DNA of 64,000 nt. It comes from Curtobacterium sp. MCBA15_012 (GTDB lineage: Bacteria > Actinomycetota > Actinomycetes > Actinomycetales > Microbacteriaceae). The notes beneath the pieces are model-generated. The model was not told the DNA's origin. It saw only the letters and a list, made by a program, of their open reading frames with translations, and did no database searches. The stretch is from the NCBI RefSeq assembly GCF_001864935.2, contig NZ_CP126267.1, positions 2,728,001 to 2,792,000 on the forward strand, written 5' to 3'. Within the stretch, counting starts at the first letter, position 1. The number at the start of each line of letters is the position of its first letter. Made by a program: the position numbers and the translations under genes. Below, piece by piece: positions 1 through 11,641 of this stretch.

Positions 1-742
1 CGCGTCGGGCACCGAGCGCGACGAGGTCGACCGACGGCGCGGGCTCGTCGACGCGGTGCTTCGTCCAGACCTGGCGGGCGCCGCGGTCGTCGAACGCCGT
101 GAACAGCGAGACCGAGTAGGCGTCGGACACCACCGCCTCGAAGTGTCCGAGCACCGCGTCCCACGGCAGGTCGAGGTGCACGGTCGTCGCGACCCGGAAC
201 GTCGGCTCGATCGCGAGCTCGACCGCGGACACGACGCCGAGCGCGCCGAGCGCCACCCGGTGCGCGTCGAGCGCACCGTCCGGCGAGGACGCGTCGACGA
301 CCGCGAGCGAGCCGTCCGCGCGGACGACCTCGAGTCCGACCACCGCCTGCGCGAGCGAGGGGTTGCGGACGCCCGAGCCGTGCGTCCCGGTCGCGACCGC
401 ACCGGCCACCGAGATGTGCGGCAGGGACGCGAGGTTCGCGAGGGCCCAGCCACGGGCCTCCAGGCCGGCGGCCACCTGCGCGTGCGTCATGCCGGCGGCG
501 ACCCGCACCACCCGACGCTCGGCGTCGACGTCGAGCACGGGCGGCAGCCCGGCGAGCGTGACCTGGACGGCGTCGGTGTCGGCGATCTCGTTGAACGAGT
601 GCGTCGAGCCGAGCGCCGTCAGGCGCGGTGTGGCCGCGACGAGCTGCTGCAGGTCCGCCACCGAGGTGGGGCGGGCCAGCGCGGAGGCACGGTACGTGAC
701 GTTCCCGGCCCAGTTGGTGCGCGTCGTCGCGGCCACGGTCAC
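1..742 (-). CDS. FAD-binding alditol/aldono-lactone-type oxidase, C-terminus cut by window edge
   Basis: This is the N-terminal 247 codons of a vanillyl-alcohol-oxidase-fold flavoenzyme; the rest lies beyond base 1. The translated product contains NWAGNVTYRA near the start, then GSTHSFNEIADT and VATGTHGSGV, which fit the FAD-binding PP-loop of the alditol oxidase / D-arabinono-1,4-lactone oxidase family. Family members oxidise a polyol or aldonolactone with O2. The GTG start lies 4 bases after the araA stop, so it is probably the last gene of the arabinose operon and may oxidise an arabinose-derived polyol or lactone (inference). A second GTG 6 bases downstream is an alternative start. Substrate cannot be told from this fragment. 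Confidence 0.8.
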   Translation of the reverse strand, partial: MTVAATTRTNWAGNVTYRASALARPTSVADLQQLVAATPRLTALGSTHSFNEIADTDAVQVTLAGLPPVLDVDAERRVVRVAAGMTHAQVAAGLEARGWALANLASLPHISVAGAVATGTHGSGVRNPSLAQAVVGLEVVRADGSLAVVDASSPDGALDAHRVALGALGVVSAVELAIEPTFRVATTVHLDLPWDAVLGHFEAVVSDAYSVSLFTAFDDRGARQVWTKHRVDEPAPSVDLVALGARR

Positions 743-746
743 GGTC

Positions 747-2270
747 CTAGAACCCGCGGTCGAGCCGGTGCCACGCCTGCTGCAGGCGGAGCTCGTCCGT
801 GAACGCGCGGGCGGTGGTGTGCTCGTCGATGACCAGGAACTCGGTGCCGACCATCGTCGCGAGGTCCTCGACCACCTGCAGGCCCACGGCCGTCGTCATC
901 ACGGTGTGGTGCGCGGCCCCGGCGGTGAGCCAGGCCTCCGCGGCGACCGGGAAGGACGGGCGCGGCTCCCACACGGCACGGCCGACCGGGAGCTTCGGCA
1001 GCGCCTCGGTCGGGGGCACCACGTCGACGACGTTCGCGGTGAGGCGGAAGCCGTCGCGGGTGTCGGACAGCGCGACGACCACGGCCTCGCCCGCGTCGGC
1101 GGTGAAGACCAGGCGGACCGGGTCGTCCTTGCCGCCGATGCCGAGCGGGTGGACCTCGAGCGTCGGCGTCGCGGTGGTGAGCGTCGGCGAGACCTCCAGC
1201 ATGTGGGCGCCGAGGATCTTCTCCGCACCCGGGGTGAGGTCGTACGTGTAGTCCTCCATGAGCGACGCGCCACCGGGGAGCCCGGCGCCGGCGACGTTCA
1301 TCGCGCGGACCAGGACGGCGGTCTTCCAGTCGCCCTCGGCGCCGAAGCCGTAGCCGTCCGCCATCAGCCGCTGCACCGCGAGGCCGGGCAGCTGCTTGAG
1401 CGTGCCGAGGTCCTCGAAGTTCGTGGTGAACGCGGCGCTGTCGTTCTGCTCGAGCAGGGCGCGGAGGCCGAGTTCGATCGCGGCGCCGTCGCGCAGCGCG
1501 TCGTGGCGGTCGCCGCCGTTCCGCAGCGCCGGCACCACGTCGTAGTCGCGCTCGTACGCCGCGACGAGGGCGTCCACCGCCGCGGTGTCCGCCTCCGCGT
1601 CCGCGACGGCCGCAGCGAGCTCGTTCACGGCCCAGGTGTTCACCTGCACGCCGAGCTCGATCTCGGCCTCGGTCTTGTCGCCCTCGGTGACGGCGACGTA
1701 CCGCATGTTGTCGCCGAAGCGCGTGAGCTTGAGCGACCGGACGGCGGCGGCACCGGCCGCGGCACGGGTCCAGTCGGACACGCGCTGCTGCACGCGCGGG
1801 TCGGACACGTGGCCGACCGCGGTCGCGTGGCGGACGCCGAGGCGCGCCAGGGCGTACCCGAACTCGCGGTCGCCGTGCGCGGCCTGGTTGAGGTTCATGA
1901 AGTCGAAGTCGATGTCGCCCCACGGGAGCGCGACGTTCGCCTGCGTGTGCAGGTGCAGGAGCGGCTTCGTGAGGGCCTGCAGGCCGCCGATCCACATCTT
2001 CGCCGGGCTGAACGTGTGCATCCACGTGGTGACACCGATGACCTTGTCGTCGCTGCTGGCCTCGACGAGGGCGCGGCGGATGCCGTCGGCGTCCTTGAGG
2101 ACGGGCTTCCACACGAGCTTCACCGGCAGCGCTCCGGCGAGCTCGGCGTGCACGGCCCGGCTCTGCTCCTCGACCTGGCGGAGGGTCTCCTCGCCGTACA
2201 GGCCCTGCGACCCGGTGAGGAACCAGACCTCGTAGCTGTCCAGGGTGGCCTGGGGGTTCACCTGCGTCAT
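747..2270 (-). CDS. araA: L-arabinose isomerase
   Basis: AraA converts L-arabinose to L-ribulose in the cytoplasm, the first step of bacterial arabinose catabolism. The 507-residue product has the family length (about 500) and matches along its length: it opens with [14 protein letters not shown] and contains [17 protein letters not shown] and [10 protein letters not shown] with the conserved Glu and His surroundings expected for the Mn-dependent active site. The ATG overlaps the araD stop by 4 bases (ATGA), indicating translational coupling. Order on the minus strand is araB, araD, araA, then an oxidase. Two LacI-type operators upstream of araB probably control the whole operon. Confidence 0.97.
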   Translation of the reverse strand: MTQVNPQATLDSYEVWFLTGSQGLYGEETLRQVEEQSRAVHAELAGALPVKLVWKPVLKDADGIRRALVEASSDDKVIGVTTWMHTFSPAKMWIGGLQALTKPLLHLHTQANVALPWGDIDFDFMNLNQAAHGDREFGYALARLGVRHATAVGHVSDPRVQQRVSDWTRAAAGAAAVRSLKLTRFGDNMRYVAVTEGDKTEAEIELGVQVNTWAVNELAAAVADAEADTAAVDALVAAYERDYDVVPALRNGGDRHDALRDGAAIELGLRALLEQNDSAAFTTNFEDLGTLKQLPGLAVQRLMADGYGFGAEGDWKTAVLVRAMNVAGAGLPGGASLMEDYTYDLTPGAEKILGAHMLEVSPTLTTATPTLEVHPLGIGGKDDPVRLVFTADAGEAVVVALSDTRDGFRLTANVVDVVPPTEALPKLPVGRAVWEPRPSFPVAAEAWLTAGAAHHTVMTTAVGLQVVEDLATMVGTEFLVIDEHTTARAFTDELRLQQAWHRLDRGF

Positions 2271-3007
2271 CGCATGGCTCCTTCGGGGTTCTGTCCGTAG
2301 ACGTTCTGGTAGCGATCGAAGAGTCGATCGACGTTCTCCGGCGCGATCGGGACGAGCTCGCCGCCCTGCTTCGCGATGTGCACGGTGCGGGCGACGTCCT
2401 CGCACATCACCGCGGCCTTGACGGCGTCCTTCGCGTCCTTGCCGATCGTGAACACGCCGTGGTTCTGCATGAGCACCGCGCGGGAGCGGTGGCCGGCGAG
2501 GGTGTCCACGATGCCGCGGCCGATCGAGTCGTCGCCGATGATCGCGAACGGGCCGACCGGGATCGGGCCGCCGAACTCGTCCGCCATCGCGGTGATCACG
2601 CAGGGGATCTCCTCGGCGCGGGCCGCCCACGCGGTCGCGTAGGTCGAGTGCGTGTGCACGACCCCGCCCACCTCGGGCATGTTCCGGTAGACGAAGGCGT
2701 GCGCGGCGGTGTCGGAGGACGGGCCGTGCGCGTTGCCCCACCCCTCGGCCGGCACGCCGTCGAGGGTGCAGACGACCTGGTTCTCCGGGGTGAGGTCGTC
2801 GCTCGACACCCCGCTCGGCTTGATCACGAACAGGTCGGTGCCGGGCACGCGCTCGGACACGTTGCCGCCGGTCCAGATGACCAGGCCGTAGCGGACGAGC
2901 TCGCCGTGCAGGCGGGCCACGCGCTCGCGCGCGCGGGCGACGGCCGCCTTCGTCTCCTCGGTCGGCGCGCTCGGGGCGGTCGGGGCGGTCGGGGTCGCGT
3001 CCGTCAT
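2267..3007 (-). CDS. araD: L-ribulose-5-phosphate 4-epimerase
   Basis: AraD epimerises L-ribulose 5-phosphate to D-xylulose 5-phosphate, which feeds the pentose phosphate pathway. The 246-residue protein is a class II aldolase/epimerase. It shows [10 protein letters not shown] and IKPSGV near the N-terminus and the zinc-ligand stretch [10 protein letters not shown] in the middle, with a later NHGVF segment. The first 20 residues are a Thr/Pro/Ala-rich extension not needed by the family, so a shorter in-frame start is possible. The ATG start overlaps the araB stop by 4 bases and the stop overlaps the araA start by 4 bases. Confidence 0.95.
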   Translation of the reverse strand: MTDATPTAPTAPSAPTEETKAAVARARERVARLHGELVRYGLVIWTGGNVSERVPGTDLFVIKPSGVSSDDLTPENQVVCTLDGVPAEGWGNAHGPSSDTAAHAFVYRNMPEVGGVVHTHSTYATAWAARAEEIPCVITAMADEFGGPIPVGPFAIIGDDSIGRGIVDTLAGHRSRAVLMQNHGVFTIGKDAKDAVKAAVMCEDVARTVHIAKQGGELVPIAPENVDRLFDRYQNVYGQNPEGAMR

Positions 3008-4710
3008 GCGGCTGGCTCCTGCTCGGTCTGGAGGCGCGGCTCGGCCTCGTCGGTCGGCTCGGCCTGGTCGGCCGGTGCGTCGGTGCGGGTGGTCGCGGCC
3101 GCCACGGCCTGCACGGGCAGGGCCGCGCGGTAGCGGTCGAGGTAGGTCCGGAAGCCCGCGACGTCGGTCGGGTCGGGTTCGGCCACGTGCACGGCGTCGC
3201 CGCCGAACACGGTGTCGGCCAGGAAGTCGGCGAGCGTGCGGTCGGTGTGCTCGAGGTACGCCGCGAGCACGGCGATCCCCCACGCACCGCCCTCGCCCGC
3301 GGTCTCCTCGAGGGCGACGGGGACGCGCAGGGCCGCCGCGAGCAGGCGCTGCGGTGCGCCCGGGGTCCGGAAGAGCCCGCCGTGCGCGGTCATCCGGTCG
3401 ACCGCGACGTCCTCGCCGTGCAGGACCTCCATGCCGATCGCGAGGGTGGCGAACGCGCCGTGCACCTCGGAGCGGACGAGGTTGCCGAGCGTGAACCGGG
3501 CGCCGGGGGTGCGGAGGAGCAGGGGGCGCCCGTCCTCGACACCCGTGACGGGTTCGCCGGCCAGGTAGTTGAAGGAGAGCAGCCCGCCCGCGTCCGGCTC
3601 GGCGTCGGCCGCCTCGGCGAGCAGCGTCGCGTAGACGTCGTCGATCGCGACGGCGGCGCCACCCGTGCGCTCGCTCGTCGCCTGGGCGAAGCGGCCGAAC
3701 ACCCGTGCCCACGCGGCGATCTCGCTCGCGCCGTTGTTGCAGTGCACCATCGCGACGGCGTCGCCGGACGGGGTGGTGACCACGTCGAGTTCCTCGTGCG
3801 GCGTGCCGAGGGGACGTTCGAGGACGACCATCGCGAAGATGCTCGTGCCGACGCTGACGTTGCCGGTGCGGGGTGCGACGGCGTTCGTCGCGACCATGCC
3901 CGTGCCGGCGTCGCCCTCCGGCGGGCAGAAGGCCACGCCGGGCTGCAGGGTCCCGGTCGGGTCGAGCCACGCGGCGCCCTCGGGGGTGAGCGCGCCGGCG
4001 TCCTCGCCCGCGACGAGCACCTCGGGCAGCAGGGCGCGGAGGTCCGGGACCGCCTCGCCGAGCAGCTCCTGCGTGGTCGCCAGCATGTCGTGGTCCCAGT
4101 CACGGCGACCAGGCTCCCCCGGGCCGCTGTCGACGGGCGCGCTGTCGATCGGGAAGACGCCGCTCGCGTCGCCGACGCCGAGGACGTCCTGCCCGGTCAG
4201 ACGTCGGTGCACGTAGCCCGCGAGGGTCGTGATGCCGGCGACCTGCGCCACGTGCGGCTCGTCGTCGAGGACGGCCTGCACGAGGTGCGCGATCGACCAG
4301 CGCTGCGGCACGTTGAAGTCGAGCGCGGCGCTCAGCCGTTCGGCCGCGGGGCCGGTCGAGGTGTTCCGCCACGTGCGGAACGGCACGAGCAGCTCGCCGT
4401 CCTGGTCGAACGGCAGGTAGCCGTGCATCATCGCGGAGACGCCCGCGGCGCGGAAGCTCGTCGGTCGGACGCCGTACTGCCGTTCGACGTCGGCGACCAG
4501 GTCGGCGTAGGCCGCACGGAGCCCGGTCTCGACGGCGAGGAGCGAGTAGGTCCACCGTCCGTCGACGTACTCGTTCTCCCACTCGTGGGACCCGGCGGCG
4601 ATCGGGACGAGGTCCTCGTCCACCAGGCACGCCTTGATGCGGGTCGACCCGAGCTCGATGCCGAGCGTCGTCCGCCCGTCCTCGACCTGTCGTCGGCGGT
4701 CGTCGCTCAT
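3004..4710 (-). CDS. araB: Ribulokinase-type FGGY carbohydrate kinase
   Basis: This 568-residue kinase phosphorylates L-ribulose to L-ribulose 5-phosphate (inferred from operon context). The N-terminal phosphate-binding strand [15 protein letters not shown] and the later [10 protein letters not shown] region are typical of the FGGY/ASKHA sugar kinases. It belongs to the longer actinobacterial FGGY group rather than matching classical E. coli AraB closely, so the symbol rests partly on its position directly before araD and araA. It is the first gene of the operon; the ATG lies 28 bases downstream of the nearer GTGAGCGCTCAC operator, with an aggagga-type ribosome-binding site just before it. 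Confidence 0.9.
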   Translation of the reverse strand: MSDDRRRQVEDGRTTLGIELGSTRIKACLVDEDLVPIAAGSHEWENEYVDGRWTYSLLAVETGLRAAYADLVADVERQYGVRPTSFRAAGVSAMMHGYLPFDQDGELLVPFRTWRNTSTGPAAERLSAALDFNVPQRWSIAHLVQAVLDDEPHVAQVAGITTLAGYVHRRLTGQDVLGVGDASGVFPIDSAPVDSGPGEPGRRDWDHDMLATTQELLGEAVPDLRALLPEVLVAGEDAGALTPEGAAWLDPTGTLQPGVAFCPPEGDAGTGMVATNAVAPRTGNVSVGTSIFAMVVLERPLGTPHEELDVVTTPSGDAVAMVHCNNGASEIAAWARVFGRFAQATSERTGGAAVAIDDVYATLLAEAADAEPDAGGLLSFNYLAGEPVTGVEDGRPLLLRTPGARFTLGNLVRSEVHGAFATLAIGMEVLHGEDVAVDRMTAHGGLFRTPGAPQRLLAAALRVPVALEETAGEGGAWGIAVLAAYLEHTDRTLADFLADTVFGGDAVHVAEPDPTDVAGFRTYLDRYRAALPVQAVAAATTRTDAPADQAEPTDEAEPRLQTEQEPAA

Positions 4711-4738
4711 GTGTCCTCCTGAGACCTCGTCGTCCTCC

Positions 4739-4750
4739 GTGAGCGCTCAC
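4739..4750. promoter_or_regulatory. LacI-type operator, proximal to araB
   Basis: A perfect 12-base palindrome GTGAGCGCTCAC. The same word occurs at 4761, 6049, 32267 and 32383. It lies just downstream of the candidate -10 element of the ara operon, where a bound repressor would block transcription. Confidence 0.85.
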
Positions 4751-4780
4751 ATCCTGGCACGTGAGCGCTCACTCGCGCAA
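4751..4780 (-). promoter_or_regulatory. Candidate promoter of araB-araD-araA
   Basis: On the minus strand TTGCGC (4780-4775) and CAGGAT (4756-4751) are separated by 18 bases. One operator lies in the spacer and one immediately downstream of the -10. The -10 match is modest; the placement of the operators is the better argument. Confidence 0.45.
4761..4772. promoter_or_regulatory. LacI-type operator, distal to araB
   Basis: A second perfect GTGAGCGCTCAC, 22 bases centre to centre from the first, so the two sites fall on nearly the same DNA face and may bind repressor cooperatively. It sits between the candidate -35 and -10. Confidence 0.85.
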
Positions 4781-4841
4781 CGTGCGACTCGCCGTGCGGG
4801 CGGCGGGTGTCGCGTGGGGCCCTCGGCGACGACCAGCGCGG

Positions 4842-5891
4842 CTAGGCGCTGCGCCGCACCACCAGCTCGGGCAGCAGCAGCGTCTCGTCGCGCGGCTCGC
4901 CCTCGACCAGGGCGCGCACGGACTCGAGCACCCGCTGCCCCATCGCCATGAAGTCCTGCCGCACGGTGGTGAGCGGCGGGGTGAAGTGCGCGGCCTCGGG
5001 GACGTCGTCGAACCCGACCACCGCCACGTCGTCGGGCACCCGGAGGCCGTCGTCGGCGAAGGCGTGCAGGACCCCGAGCGCCATCTGGTCGTTCCCGGCG
5101 AACACCGCGTCGACGACCGCGGTGTCGATCTGGCGTGCGGCCGCGAACCCGCTCGCGGGGGTCCAGTCGCCGTCGAGCACGACGGGGGTCAGCCCGGCCT
5201 CGCGCATGATCCGCACGTAGGTGTCGCGGCGGACCTCGGACTCCTGCGACACGGCGGGACCGGCGACGTGGACGACGTGCCGGTGCCCGCGGCCGAACAG
5301 GTGCTCCATGACGAGGGTCGTGCCGGCGGCCTGGTCGATCGCGACCGCGGCGACGCTCGGCGCCACCGGGGTGCGGACCGCGTCGCGCTGCACGGCGTTC
5401 GCGACCACGACCGGGACGGTCACCGGGATCGTCAGCGACTCGAGGGCCGCGAGCACGCGGTTGTCGGCCGCGACGAGCACGATCGCGGCGACGTCCTGGG
5501 CGAGCAGCGTGGTGAGCGCGCCGGACAGGTCGGCGGGCCGAGGGGCGTCGGGCAGCGTGGACAGCAGCACGTGGTAGCCGGCGGACCGTGCGGCGCGTTC
5601 GAACCCGATCGAGGTGCTCGACGGCCCGTACAGCGCGTCGCCCGCGGTGATGATGCCGAGCGCCCGACTCCGTCCGCCGGCGAGGGCCCGGGCGGCGGCG
5701 CGGGGCCGGTAGCCGAGCGCCGTCACGGCGTCGGTGACCTGCGAGCGGAACTGCTCGCGGACCGTCGGGTCGCCGTTGATCACCCGGGACACCGTCTGGT
5801 GGGAGACGCCCGCGCGCTCGGCGACGTCGAAGATCGTGGGGGCCTTGCGGCGTCTGCCGCCGGCGCTCCCGAGCGCGGTCGTGGTCGTCAC
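4842..5891 (-). CDS. LacI-family transcriptional regulator of arabinose genes
   Basis: A 349-residue repressor. The N-terminal helix-turn-helix is clear (TIFDVAERAGVSHQTVSRVIN, about residues 18-38, followed by the hinge region GYRPRAAARALAGG), and the rest is a periplasmic-binding-protein-like sugar sensor ending in TTVRQDFMAMG and a short tail. The GTG at 5891 was chosen because it places the HTH at the usual distance from the N-terminus; the open frame continues 56 codons further upstream but that part is unlike the family. It lies between the ara operon and the divergent ABC transporter, and five identical palindromic operators sit at arabinose-related promoters, so it is the likely regulator (inference). 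Confidence 0.9.
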   Translation of the reverse strand: MTTTTALGSAGGRRRKAPTIFDVAERAGVSHQTVSRVINGDPTVREQFRSQVTDAVTALGYRPRAAARALAGGRSRALGIITAGDALYGPSSTSIGFERAARSAGYHVLLSTLPDAPRPADLSGALTTLLAQDVAAIVLVAADNRVLAALESLTIPVTVPVVVANAVQRDAVRTPVAPSVAAVAIDQAAGTTLVMEHLFGRGHRHVVHVAGPAVSQESEVRRDTYVRIMREAGLTPVVLDGDWTPASGFAAARQIDTAVVDAVFAGNDQMALGVLHAFADDGLRVPDDVAVVGFDDVPEAAHFTPPLTTVRQDFMAMGQRVLESVRALVEGEPRDETLLLPELVVRRSA

Positions 5892-6017
5892 GTGGCAGAG
5901 CGTACCGCCCGGGTCGTCCGGCTCCGCAACCCCTCCGACCGGTGGCGAGCGGGCCCCGCTCCCCGCTGCGGGAAGCCGCACGCCCCGCCGGAACATCCCG
6001 TCACCGCGACGGGGGAG

Positions 6018-6047
6018 TTGACACCCCGGCACGGAACACCCCATCAT
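6018..6047 (+). promoter_or_regulatory. Promoter of the monosaccharide ABC transporter operon
   Basis: A perfect -35 TTGACA (6018-6023), an 18-base spacer and CATCAT (6042-6047) as -10. The palindromic operator starts at the last base of the -10 and covers the expected start site, a textbook repression layout. Confidence 0.65.
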
Positions 6048-6060
6048 GTGAGCGCTCACA
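6047..6060. promoter_or_regulatory. LacI-type operator of the ABC transporter operon
   Basis: A 14-base perfect palindrome TGTGAGCGCTCACA with the same core as the araB operators. It overlaps the likely transcription start of the transporter operon. Confidence 0.85.
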
Positions 6061-6139
6061 CGAGCACATCCCAGCGGGGCACAGCAGCCCCAGCACCTGA
6101 GCGCGTCGACGTCGACGCGAGAGGAACAGAGGTACTTCG

Positions 6140-7270
6140 ATGATGAAGCGCAGGATCATCGCGGGGGTCGCGGCCCTCGGCATCGCGTTCTCCCTGGCAG
6201 CATGCTCGGCCGGTGGCCGTGGTGCGACCGACAGCGGCGCCGGCAGCGGCGACAACAAGGGCGCGCTCGTCGGCGTGGCCATGCCCACCAAGGTCTCCGA
6301 GCGGTGGATCAAGGACGGCGACGCCGTCAAGAGCGACCTCGAGAAGGCCGGCTACAAGGTCGACCTCGAGTACGGCGACAACAAGGTCCAGCAGCAGGCC
6401 CAGCAGGTCAGCAACATGATCACCAAGGGCGCGAAGGTCCTGATCATCGCGTCGATCGACGGTGGCGCCCTGTCCGACCAGCTCGACGCCGCCGCCAAGG
6501 CCGGCATCAAGGTGATCTCGTACGACCGCCTGCTCACCGGCAACAAGAACGTCGACTACTACGTGTCGTTCGACAACGAGAAGGTCGGCGTCGACCAGGC
6601 CAACTCGCTGCTGACCGGCCTCGGGCTGCTCGACAAGGACGGCAAGAAGACGGACGAGAAGGGTCCGTTCAACATCGAGGTGTTCGCCGGCTCGCCCGAC
6701 GACAACAACGCCACGTTCTTCTTCAACGGCGCGATGAAGACCCTCAAGCCGTACCTCGAGGACGGCACGCTGAAGATCGGCTCCGGCCAGGACGGCTTCA
6801 CGCAGGCCGCCACGCAGCAGTGGGACCCGGCGACCGCCAAGGCCCGCATGCAGAACCTCGTCGCGAAGTCGTACTCCGGCGGCACCAAGCTCGACGGTGT
6901 CCTGTCGCCCTACGACGGCATGTCGATCGGCATCATCTCGGCCCTGCAGGGCGCCGGCTACGGCTCGGGTGACCGTCCCCTCCCGGTGATCACCGGTCAG
7001 GACGCCGAGGCCGCCTCGGTCAAGTCGATCATCGCGGGCCAGCAGTACTCCACCATCTACAAGGACACGCGCAAGCTCGCGAAGCAGTCCGCGACGATGG
7101 CCGAGGACCTGCTCGCCGGCAAGAAGCCCGAGGTCAACGACACCAAGAGCTACGACAACAAGGTCAAGGTCGTCCCGACCTACCTGTTCCAGCCCACGGT
7201 CGTCACGAAGGACAACTACAAGGAAGTCCTCGTCGACTCGGGGTACTACACCGAGGCCGACCTCAAGTAG
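6140..7270 (+). CDS. ChvE-like sugar-binding lipoprotein of an ABC importer
   Basis: A 376-residue extracytoplasmic solute-binding protein. It has a lipoprotein signal peptide with lipobox LAAC (acylated Cys about residue 22) followed by a Gly/Ser-rich linker and a family 1 periplasmic-binding domain ([40 protein letters not shown]). This pattern is typical of ChvE/MmsC-type multiple monosaccharide receptors. Two ATG codons are adjacent; the first follows an aggaacagagg ribosome-binding stretch. It is the first gene of an operon with ATPase and permease genes, separated from the ATPase by a very strong hairpin. Arabinose is the likely ligand from context. Confidence 0.92.
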   Translation: MMKRRIIAGVAALGIAFSLAACSAGGRGATDSGAGSGDNKGALVGVAMPTKVSERWIKDGDAVKSDLEKAGYKVDLEYGDNKVQQQAQQVSNMITKGAKVLIIASIDGGALSDQLDAAAKAGIKVISYDRLLTGNKNVDYYVSFDNEKVGVDQANSLLTGLGLLDKDGKKTDEKGPFNIEVFAGSPDDNNATFFFNGAMKTLKPYLEDGTLKIGSGQDGFTQAATQQWDPATAKARMQNLVAKSYSGGTKLDGVLSPYDGMSIGIISALQGAGYGSGDRPLPVITGQDAEAASVKSIIAGQQYSTIYKDTRKLAKQSATMAEDLLAGKKPEVNDTKSYDNKVKVVPTYLFQPTVVTKDNYKEVLVDSGYYTEADLK

Positions 7271-7284
7271 GTCCTGCCCCATCT

Positions 7285-7332
7285 GACGGACAGGAGGCGC
7301 GGTGCCAGCGCGCACCGCGCCTCCTGTCCGTC
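7285..7332. repeat. Long inverted repeat, family A copy 1 (intraoperonic)
   Basis: A perfect 21-base stem with a 6-base loop, containing the family core GGAGGCGCGGTGC and its complement. It lies between the binding-protein gene and the ATPase gene of one operon, where it could terminate part of the transcripts or stabilise the upstream mRNA so that binding protein is made in excess. Related copies are at 35761, 41551, 53548 and 63260. Confidence 0.85.
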
Positions 7333-7374
7333 TCCACCAGCGCGCGCACGCGCGCACGACGGAAAGGCGTCCAC

Positions 7375-8912
<1,538 letters not shown>

Positions 8913-8916
<4 letters not shown>

Positions 8917-10094
8917 ACGCGCTCAAGTCCGCCGCCGGCTACCTCACCGGGCAGCTCCGACAGATCGGCCTGTTCATCGCGCTGATCGTCATCGTGATCT
9001 TCTTCCAGGCGACGACCGGCGGGATCACCCTCGCGCCGATCAACGTCTCGAACCTGATCGTCCAGAACAGCTACATCCTCATCCTCGCCATCGGCATGGT
9101 GATGGTCATCATCGCGGGCCACATCGACCTGTCGGTCGGCTCGGTCGTCGCCTTCACGGGCGCCATGGCCGGCGTGATGATCACGCAGTGGGGCATCCCG
9201 TGGCCGATCGCGGTCGTCCTGTGCCTCGTGCTCGGTGGCCTCGTGGGCGCCTGGCAGGGCTTCTGGATCGCCTACTTCGGCATCCCGGCGTTCATCGTGA
9301 CGCTGGCGGGCATGCTCGCCTTCCGCGGTGCGGCGCAGATCGTCCTGCAGAACCAGCAGATCTCACCCTTCCCGGACGGCTTCCGCTCGCTCGGCTCCGG
9401 CTTCCTGCCGTCGTTCGGCACCTCGGGCTACGAGCCGCTGACGATGATCCTCGGCTTCGCGGCCGCCGCGATCATGGTCGTCGTCTCGCTGCGCGGTCGC
9501 GCCACCCGCCGCAAGTACCAGCTCGAGAGCGAGCCGCTCGTGTGGTTCCTCGTCAAGCTCGCGTTCGGCGTCGTGCTCGTCGTCTACGTGTCGCTCCTGC
9601 TCGCCAGCTACAACGGCACCCCGATCGTGCTCGTCGTGCTCGGCCTGCTCGTGGTCGTCTACTCGGTCGTCATGCGCAGCGCGGTCTTCGGTCGCCACGT
9701 GTACGCGATCGGTGGCAACGCCCTCGCGGCGCAGCTGTCCGGCGTGAAGACCAAGCGCGTCACGTTCCTGCTCTTCGTGAACATGGGCGTCATCGCGGCC
9801 CTGGCGGGCGTGGTCTTCACCGGCCAGCTCAACCTCGCCGCCCCGGGTGCCGGCAACGGCTTCGAGCTCGACGCCATCGCGGCCGTGTTCATCGGTGGCG
9901 CAGCCGTCACCGGCGGCATCGGCACGGTGCCGGGCGCGATCATCGGTGGTCTCATCATCGGCATCCTGAACAACGGCATGTCGATCCTCGGTGTCGGTAC
10001 CGAGTACCAGTCGCTCATCAAGGGCCTGGTGCTGCTCGCCGCCGTCGCGTTCGACGTGTTCAACAAGCGTCGGGCCGCGTCCGCGCGCAAGTAG
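8913..10094 (+). CDS. gguB: Monosaccharide ABC importer permease
   Basis: A 393-residue polytopic membrane protein of the branched-chain/ribose-type permease family. It contains [36 protein letters not shown] and [19 protein letters not shown], all conserved in MmsB/XylH-like permeases. The length suits the longer Ggu/Mms group with extra transmembrane segments. The start overlaps the ATPase stop (ATGA). The gene ends 18 bases before a family B inverted repeat shared with the convergent amylase gene. Confidence 0.93.
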
Positions 10095-10111
10095 GGGTCT
10101 CCCCTCCCCCG

Positions 10112-10166
10112 GATGGAGCAGGAGACGTCGGGTCGCTGTCAGGCACCCGACGTCTCCTGCTCCATC
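10112..10166. repeat. Long inverted repeat, family B copy 1
   Basis: A perfect 22-base stem (10112-10133 with 10145-10166) around an 11-base loop; the core is GATGGAGCAGGA...CGTCGGGT. It lies between convergent genes and is a likely bidirectional terminator. Copies: 41618, 53631, 62072. Confidence 0.85.
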
Positions 10167-10183
10167 GCTGCGTTGCGGGGGCG

Positions 10184-11575
10184 TCAGGACGTCAGGACCG
10201 CCCACCCCGCGGCCGGGAGGCGTAGGCTCCCGTCCCGCAGGTCGCCACCGCCCGCCTCGACCCGCGTCGCGTCGGCCGCGGGCACCTCGACCGGCTCGTC
10301 CGCCAGGTTCAGGGCGGTCACCACGGCGGCGTCCGCGGTCGCGGTCCGGAGCACGACCGCGGTGTTCGTCAGGTGCAGGACGTCGGTGTGCGCCCGGTGC
10401 AGCCACGGCATCCGCCGCCGGAGTGCGACGAGCGCCTGGTACGTGCGGGTCAGGTCGCTGGGCTCCGGCGGCACCGCGGGCAGCGCCGGACGCACCGCGT
10501 CGTCCCCGCCCTCGCGCTCCTCCTTCACGGCGGTCCAGCCGTACTCGTCGCCCGCGTAGACCACGGGCGTGCCGGCCACCGTGAACAGCACCGCGGCGGC
10601 GTGCGCGGCGAACCGCTCCCCCACCGCGCTCGCGATGCGCGTCACGTCGTGGTTGCCGACGAACGTGGTGGGGACGAACGTGCCGAGCAGGGCGTCGTGC
10701 CGCTCCACCGCGTGCGCGAGCTCGAAGCAGTTCCGGTCGGCGATGCCGTGCCAGATCCCCTGCCACAGCTCGTACTGCGTGACCGAGTCCATCGTCGACG
10801 CGGTCACGATCGCCGCGGCGTCGCCGTGGATGACCTCGCCGCTGCACCAGGCGTCCGGGAAGCGTTCGCGCACGCGCGGCAGCACCCGGGCCCAGAACGC
10901 CGGCGGCACCGCGTAGGCCGCGTCGAGCCGCCACCCGTCGACCCCGCGGTCGAGCCAGTACGTCATCACCTCGACGACGAGGTCCTCGGTCGCCCGGCTG
11001 TCGTGGTCGAGGGCGACGAGGATGTCGTGCCCCTCGAAGTCGGCGACGGGCACGGGGTCGCCCGCGCTCCAGCCCGACCGGTCGACGGCGAACAGGTCGA
11101 CGGTCGGGGCGTCCGGCCCCTGCTCCTCGAGGGCGCGGAACGCGGGGTGCTCCCGCCCGACGTGGTTGAACACGCCGTCGAGCAGCACCCGGACCCCACG
11201 CTCGTGCGCCGCCGCGACGAGTGCGGTGAGGTCCGACTCGTCGCCGAGCCGGGAGTCGACGCGGAAGTGGTCGACGGTGTCGTAGCCGTGGGTGCTGCTC
11301 GCCGAGACGGGCCCGAGCAGCAGGCCGTTCAGCCCGAGGTCGACCACGTGGTCCAACCAGCCCGTCAGCCGGTCGAGGCGGTGCTCGACGGGCCGCTCGT
11401 CGACGGGGGAGTCGGGGCGCACCGCGGCGTCGACCGCGCCGAGCGGGTAGACGTGCCACCACATCGCGTGCTCGACCCAGGCGGGCTCCTGCCGGGGTGC
11501 GGGGCGGCCGGGGGCGTCGTCGTGACGGTCGGTGTCGGGACGGTCGGTGGCGGTGCGCTCGGTGTCGTCGGTCAC
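10184..11575 (-). CDS. GH13 alpha-amylase-family glycosidase
   Basis: A 463-residue glycoside hydrolase family 13 protein. The four conserved regions are visible in order: DGVFNHVG, GWRLDAAYA with the nucleophile Asp, CSGEVIHGD with the general acid Glu, and FVGNHDV with the third catalytic Asp. A C-terminal beta domain follows. No signal peptide is seen, so it should act on imported alpha-glucans or oligosaccharides in the cytoplasm. The GTG start was chosen ahead of an Asp/Arg-rich leader; MWWHVYPLG about 36 residues on begins the catalytic barrel. Exact specificity (maltodextrin, sucrose or other alpha-glucoside) cannot be told. Confidence 0.88.
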   Translation of the reverse strand: MTDDTERTATDRPDTDRHDDAPGRPAPRQEPAWVEHAMWWHVYPLGAVDAAVRPDSPVDERPVEHRLDRLTGWLDHVVDLGLNGLLLGPVSASSTHGYDTVDHFRVDSRLGDESDLTALVAAAHERGVRVLLDGVFNHVGREHPAFRALEEQGPDAPTVDLFAVDRSGWSAGDPVPVADFEGHDILVALDHDSRATEDLVVEVMTYWLDRGVDGWRLDAAYAVPPAFWARVLPRVRERFPDAWCSGEVIHGDAAAIVTASTMDSVTQYELWQGIWHGIADRNCFELAHAVERHDALLGTFVPTTFVGNHDVTRIASAVGERFAAHAAAVLFTVAGTPVVYAGDEYGWTAVKEEREGGDDAVRPALPAVPPEPSDLTRTYQALVALRRRMPWLHRAHTDVLHLTNTAVVLRTATADAAVVTALNLADEPVEVPAADATRVEAGGGDLRDGSLRLPAAGWAVLTS

Positions 11576-11641
11576 CGGGACGATGCTGCCACCCGTACCT
11601 GGGCTGTGCGCCCGGGTGGACAGCGGGACGAGGATGGACGC

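Noticed and set aside
363..2300. Long plus-strand frame opposite araA (645 residues)
   Set aside because: Very Arg/Val/His-rich mirror of the araA coding strand; the high third-position GC of real genes opens such frames. No ribosome-binding site or family match.
5892..6059. Upstream extension of the arabinose LacI regulator (56 residues)
   Set aside because: It would run across the importer promoter and operator and push the HTH far from the N-terminus, unlike the family.
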